Below, piece by piece: positions 61,625-64,000 of a DNA stretch of 64,000 bases; position 1 is the stretch's first letter; every line of letters begins with the position of its first letter. Under the pieces are notes generated by a model. The model was not told the origin of the DNA. It did no database searches and saw nothing but the letters and a program-made list of their open reading frames with translations. The DNA lies in assembly GCF_024362485.1 (NCBI RefSeq), contig NZ_CP101457.1, positions 1-64,000 of the forward strand, read 5' to 3'. The DNA comes from Natronobeatus ordinarius. GTDB lineage: Archaea; Halobacteriota; Halobacteria; Halobacteriales; Natrialbaceae. Position numbers and translations under genes: made by a program.

Positions 61625-62884
61625 ATGGAGGTCCGGCGTACCGCCCCCGTCAAACTCGTCGTTCCCGACGAGCGACGCGACGACCTCCACGAATCCGCCC
61701 GCCAGTTCCTTCACTGCGCCAATCGTGCCGCAGAGTTTTGTTGGTCCGACGACTCCTATACCGAATGCGTCACGGCCAACACGACCGCACGAGACGCTCT
61801 CTACGACAAACTCCGCGACGAAACCGACCTCACCGCGAACCTCGTCCAAGAAGCCATCCGACGCGCCGTCCAGGCCGTCAAAGGATGCGCCGAACGGTGG
61901 AAACAGGGGAATCGAGTGAGCCAACCGGAGTTCACGTCGTGGAGTATGCTCTACGACAAGCGAAGCGCCACATTCTACCGGAACAAAGTCTCGCTCTCGA
62001 CTGTTAATGGACGTCTCGAGTGTGAGTTTGAACTCCCCTCGGACAGTCCAACGCCATACGAGCAGTACGTGTTGTCCGACGAGTTCGAGTTCCGAGCGAG
62101 CACGCTCCAGTACGACCCAGTGGACGATGAGTTCTACTTCCATATCACCACACGGAGGTACGACTCCGAAGGCGACGGCGGTGAGAACGGAGAGGTTTCG
62201 GAAGATTCCGAGCACCAAACAGTCCTCGGTATCGACCTCGGCGTCAACAGTCTCGCCGTCTCATCCACCGGACGCTTCTGGCACGGAGACGACTACGACC
62301 ACTGGTGCCGCGAGTTCGAGAAGCGACGTGGAGAGATGCAACAGTGCGGGACACAAGCCGCGCACAACGCCCTGCTTCGACTCGGCAAGCGCGAAGAAGC
62401 ATGGCGGAAGCAGTACATCCACACGGTCGCTAACGAAATCGTCTCAGAGGCCGTCGAACACGAGTGCGACGTTATCGTGTTCGAGGACTTGACCGACATT
62501 CGAAAGCGGCTACCTCACGCGAAGTGGCACCACTTCTGGGCGTTCCGACGCCTCGTCGAGTACGTCGAGTACAAAGCGCCCGAACAGGGCGTCTCCGTGG
62601 AACAAGTCGAGCCGAACTACACGTCCCAACGCTGTTCTCGGACGGACTGCGGGTTCACGCATGAGGACAACCGCCACGGCGAACACTTCGAGTGCCAGAA
62701 GTGTGGATACAAGGTCAACGCGGACTACAACGCGGCGAAGAATGTCGGGCTACGGTGCGCCCGTAAGCAGAAACACAGACTCCGTTCCTCGCCCACGTCG
62801 GGGAGCGGAGACGCACTAGTAGACGTGCGTCTGAATGGTGGGACGGTGAACGGCGAGAGTCACCAGCCTATTGGCGGTGACTGA
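61625..62884 (+). CDS. tnpB: TnpB RNA-guided nuclease (element 2)
   Basis: 419 residues. RuvC residues: Asp in LGIDLGVNSLAVSS, Glu in VIVFEDLTDIRKRL and Asp in NADYNAAKNVGLRC. Zinc finger CSRTDCGFTH...FECQKCG. The N-terminus (MEVRRTAPVKLVVPDERRDD) is typical. It is only distantly related to the TnpB at 44117, so the two elements were acquired separately. Protein appears complete and active. Confidence 0.92.
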   Translation: MEVRRTAPVKLVVPDERRDDLHESARQFLHCANRAAEFCWSDDSYTECVTANTTARDALYDKLRDETDLTANLVQEAIRRAVQAVKGCAERWKQGNRVSQPEFTSWSMLYDKRSATFYRNKVSLSTVNGRLECEFELPSDSPTPYEQYVLSDEFEFRASTLQYDPVDDEFYFHITTRRYDSEGDGGENGEVSEDSEHQTVLGIDLGVNSLAVSSTGRFWHGDDYDHWCREFEKRRGEMQQCGTQAAHNALLRLGKREEAWRKQYIHTVANEIVSEAVEHECDVIVFEDLTDIRKRLPHAKWHHFWAFRRLVEYVEYKAPEQGVSVEQVEPNYTSQRCSRTDCGFTHEDNRHGEHFECQKCGYKVNADYNAAKNVGLRCARKQKHRLRSSPTSGSGDALVDVRLNGGTVNGESHQPIGGD

Positions 62885-62963
62885 TTGCCGGGAGTCCACA
62901 TCAAAGCCCCACCCTCAAGGACCGAGGCGCGGAGCGCCAAGGGAGTAGGGCGGGGTAGTTTAC
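62885..62963 (+). ncRNA. Putative omega (reRNA) region of TnpB element 2
   Basis: The 3' end of tnpB plus the structured right end would give the guide RNA scaffold. The first bases past 62963, inside the DUF6735-like gene (ATACTGCC...), would form the guide. Assigned by position and family knowledge. Confidence 0.45.
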
Positions 62964-63566
62964 ATACTGCCTCGTCGTCGATAGCGTGAACACGCCTTTG
63001 TCGATCATGTCGCCGACGACGTCTTTGAGGGCCGTGAACTGTCCCTGCAGGTGGCCGTCGCCGACCGGCTCGCCATCGTACCAGCGCACGGTTGCGAGCG
63101 CTCCGTTCCCGACTGTCTCTCCCTGTTTGACTGTCTCCGAGTCGTACTGCAGGCCGAACCACAGCGTCCGATACGCGGTCACCTCGAACGTCGTCGACAC
63201 CACGAAAAACGCCTCGTGATGGAGATAGTCGAGGTGGTCAGCGACGATCTCGTCGAGCGTGAGGCCGGTGGCGCGGGGTTTCGGCTCGACGACCGTCCTC
63301 GGGATCGACCTCTCGAGCGACGAGATCGTCGACCGCATCTGCCTCGAGGCCATCGGGCAGTTCCGCCAGCAGCTGTTTCGCCCACTTGGAGTCGGTGTCT
63401 TCGCCACCGAACGGCGATTCAGCCGAAATTCGGTGCTTGAGCTTGAGGTTTGCTGCGCCCCAATGGCTGTAGTGGAGCGTGTACTGTCCGTCTGTGCGTT
63501 CGTACGCAACGAGTGCGCGATGTCCCATGATTCAATCACCTCACGAGGCGATGCTTGTGCTGTGTC

Positions 63567-63594
63567 ACCCCGCACTCCTCCTGGGGGGAGAACA
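63567..63594 (-). promoter_or_regulatory. Leader hairpin L16, before DUF6735-like gene
   Basis: CCCCGCACTCCTCCTGGGG-type hairpin followed by GGAGAACAAC on the plus strand; closest to L9. Confidence 0.58.
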
Positions 63595-63597
63595 ACG

Positions 63598-63978
63598 CTA
63601 CACGTCGATCGACTCAAAGGAACTGAGATCCGCGTGGAGGACTTCGCCATCGCGGATGACGTACCGCTTTGCGAGGACTGGGAACCGACATTTCGTGAAT
63701 CCGGCTGTCTGGATGTCGAGTTCTTCGGTAGGCTCGAGATAATCGGCGAGTGTTCGGAGGAACTCGTGCGTCACAAGACCACCTTTGTAGTCGGGAAGGC
63801 CGTCTTCACGGGCTTCGTAGACCTCGAAGGCGTCCTATCCCCAGATGATGAGCTCTCCTTCTTCGTCCACTTCCCAATTCAGGGTCCCGAAGCAATGTGC
63901 TTCGCAGAGCTGGCGGACTGCCTGTGCATTCGTTACGATCGCACCGGCCGATGTCGTGGCTGCTTGGAGCGTTGCCAT
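63598..63978 (-). pseudogene. Haloarchaeal hypothetical gene with in-frame amber stop
   Basis: From ATG 63978 the frame reads MATLQAATTSAGAIVTNAQA, CFGTLNWEVDEEGELIIWG, then TAG at codon 48 (63835-63837). It continues in frame with DAFEVYEAREDGLPDYKGGL, EFLRTLADYLEPTEELDIQT and AKRYVIRDGEVLHADLSSF to the stop at 63598. The lost residue is probably Tyr (TAC or TAT to TAG). Without the stop it would be 126 residues. Function unknown. Confidence 0.72.
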
Positions 63979-64000
63979 TGTTAGTCCTCGGGGGTGCTTT

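Larger units (their letters stand above)
61495..62963 (+). mobile_element. IS1341-type element (tnpB only), inside DUF6735-like gene
   Basis: The right end is well seen: GCCCCACCCT...AGGGCGGGG with inner GGCGC GGA GCGCC, closing in GTAGTTTAC at ~62963. The left end near 61495 has CCGGCCTCAAGGAGCG-type hairpin sequence; the exact border is estimated from where the DUF6735 frame resumes. No inverted repeats or target duplication are expected for this family. Confidence 0.75.
61379..63528 (-). pseudogene. DUF6735-like gene, frameshifted and split by a TnpB element
   Basis: Start ATG 63528: MGHRALVAYERTDGQYTLHY, WGAANLKLKHRI. A frameshift near 63290 moves reading to VVEPKPRATGLTLDEIV, ADHLDYLHHEAFFVVSTTFE. 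The gene then stops abruptly at 62963 (TTRQYVN), where the TnpB element begins. The 3' end reappears beyond the element at 61379-61500 (TLKRKLAERIGDRQELLIP, ending in EKASLNHS). Family name from memory; function unknown. It is a common member of small-gene arrays on haloarchaeal plasmids. Confidence 0.8.

Noticed and set aside
61500-62218. Most of a 279-residue antisense frame across the TnpB gene
   Set aside because: Only its last ~40 codons (61379-61500) are real, as the displaced end of the DUF6735-like gene; the rest mirrors tnpB.
50612-63594. Integron-type attC sites for the leader hairpins
   Set aside because: The hairpins lie before the start codons of the genes, lack the paired R/L boxes of attC, and no integron integrase is seen. 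Kept only as one possible reading of the leader family.

Overview
The window is haloarchaeal. The proteins are strongly acidic (Asp/Glu rich), the coding DNA is GC-rich, replication initiators are Orc1/Cdc6 type, promoters are archaeal TATA boxes 25-30 nt ahead of often leaderless ATG/GTG starts, and many small proteins belong to families I know only from Halobacteria. Two Orc1/Cdc6 genes, each flanked by its own origin repeats, together with many IS elements, MITEs and decayed genes, point to a large plasmid or an integrated plasmid co-integrate, not core chromosome. I see no rRNA, tRNA or CRISPR array.

Layout. (1) 1-17.35 kb: a DISARM-type defence island with drmA (3' part only), drmB, drmC, a large adenine methylase with a nuclease-like N-terminus (drmMI), an antisense HNH nuclease, an unknown 171-aa protein, drmD, a cytosine-5 methylase (drmMII) and a second drmD. 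It carries hallmarks of both DISARM classes. (2) 17.4-27.3 kb: origin A, with Orc1 and GCACACGGGG repeats on both sides, then DUF6788-like, SWIM, a 1,650-aa sacsin-type ATPase/NOV-nuclease protein and an ArdC/ImmA-like metallopeptidase. (3) 27.5-32.6 kb: a DNA-repair or defence unit of a Cas4-like protein, an RNase H-fold exonuclease (split by a 223-bp MITE) and an MrfA/Hrq1-like DUF1998 helicase. (4) 32.6-36.7 kb: more plasmid backbone, partly decayed. (5) 36.7-45.4 kb: mobile and decayed DNA, including MITEs, a DDE transposase, a helicase-like ATPase, a primase-like ORF, a DNA polymerase B remnant and a TnpB element. (6) 45.4-55.9 kb: origin B, with a second Orc1 and TTACAACTCGAAAACGGGG repeats, then a second, mostly intact copy of the same backbone. 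(7) 56-64 kb: an Mrr-like nuclease, a winged-helix regulator and an array of small one-gene units on the minus strand, ending with a TnpB element inside a DUF6735-like gene.

How it fits together. Backbone copies A and B share gene order: orc1, DUF6788, SWIM, ArdC-like, 115-aa protein, 139-aa protein, DUF234 ATPase, 74-aa protein, wHTH protein, DUF7389. In copy A defence cargo sits between backbone genes (sacsin-NOV after SWIM; Cas4/MrfB/MrfA after the 115-aa gene), and the adjoining backbone genes have decayed. Both copies share a 42-bp regulatory element (TTAACCAACA, 22 bp, TGTTGGTTAA) and a GC-rich leader hairpin with an adjacent T-run ahead of most minus-strand genes. Copies A and B also share one 245-bp stretch with no differences. 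I read this as two related plasmid replicons fused into one, one of them loaded with anti-phage systems.
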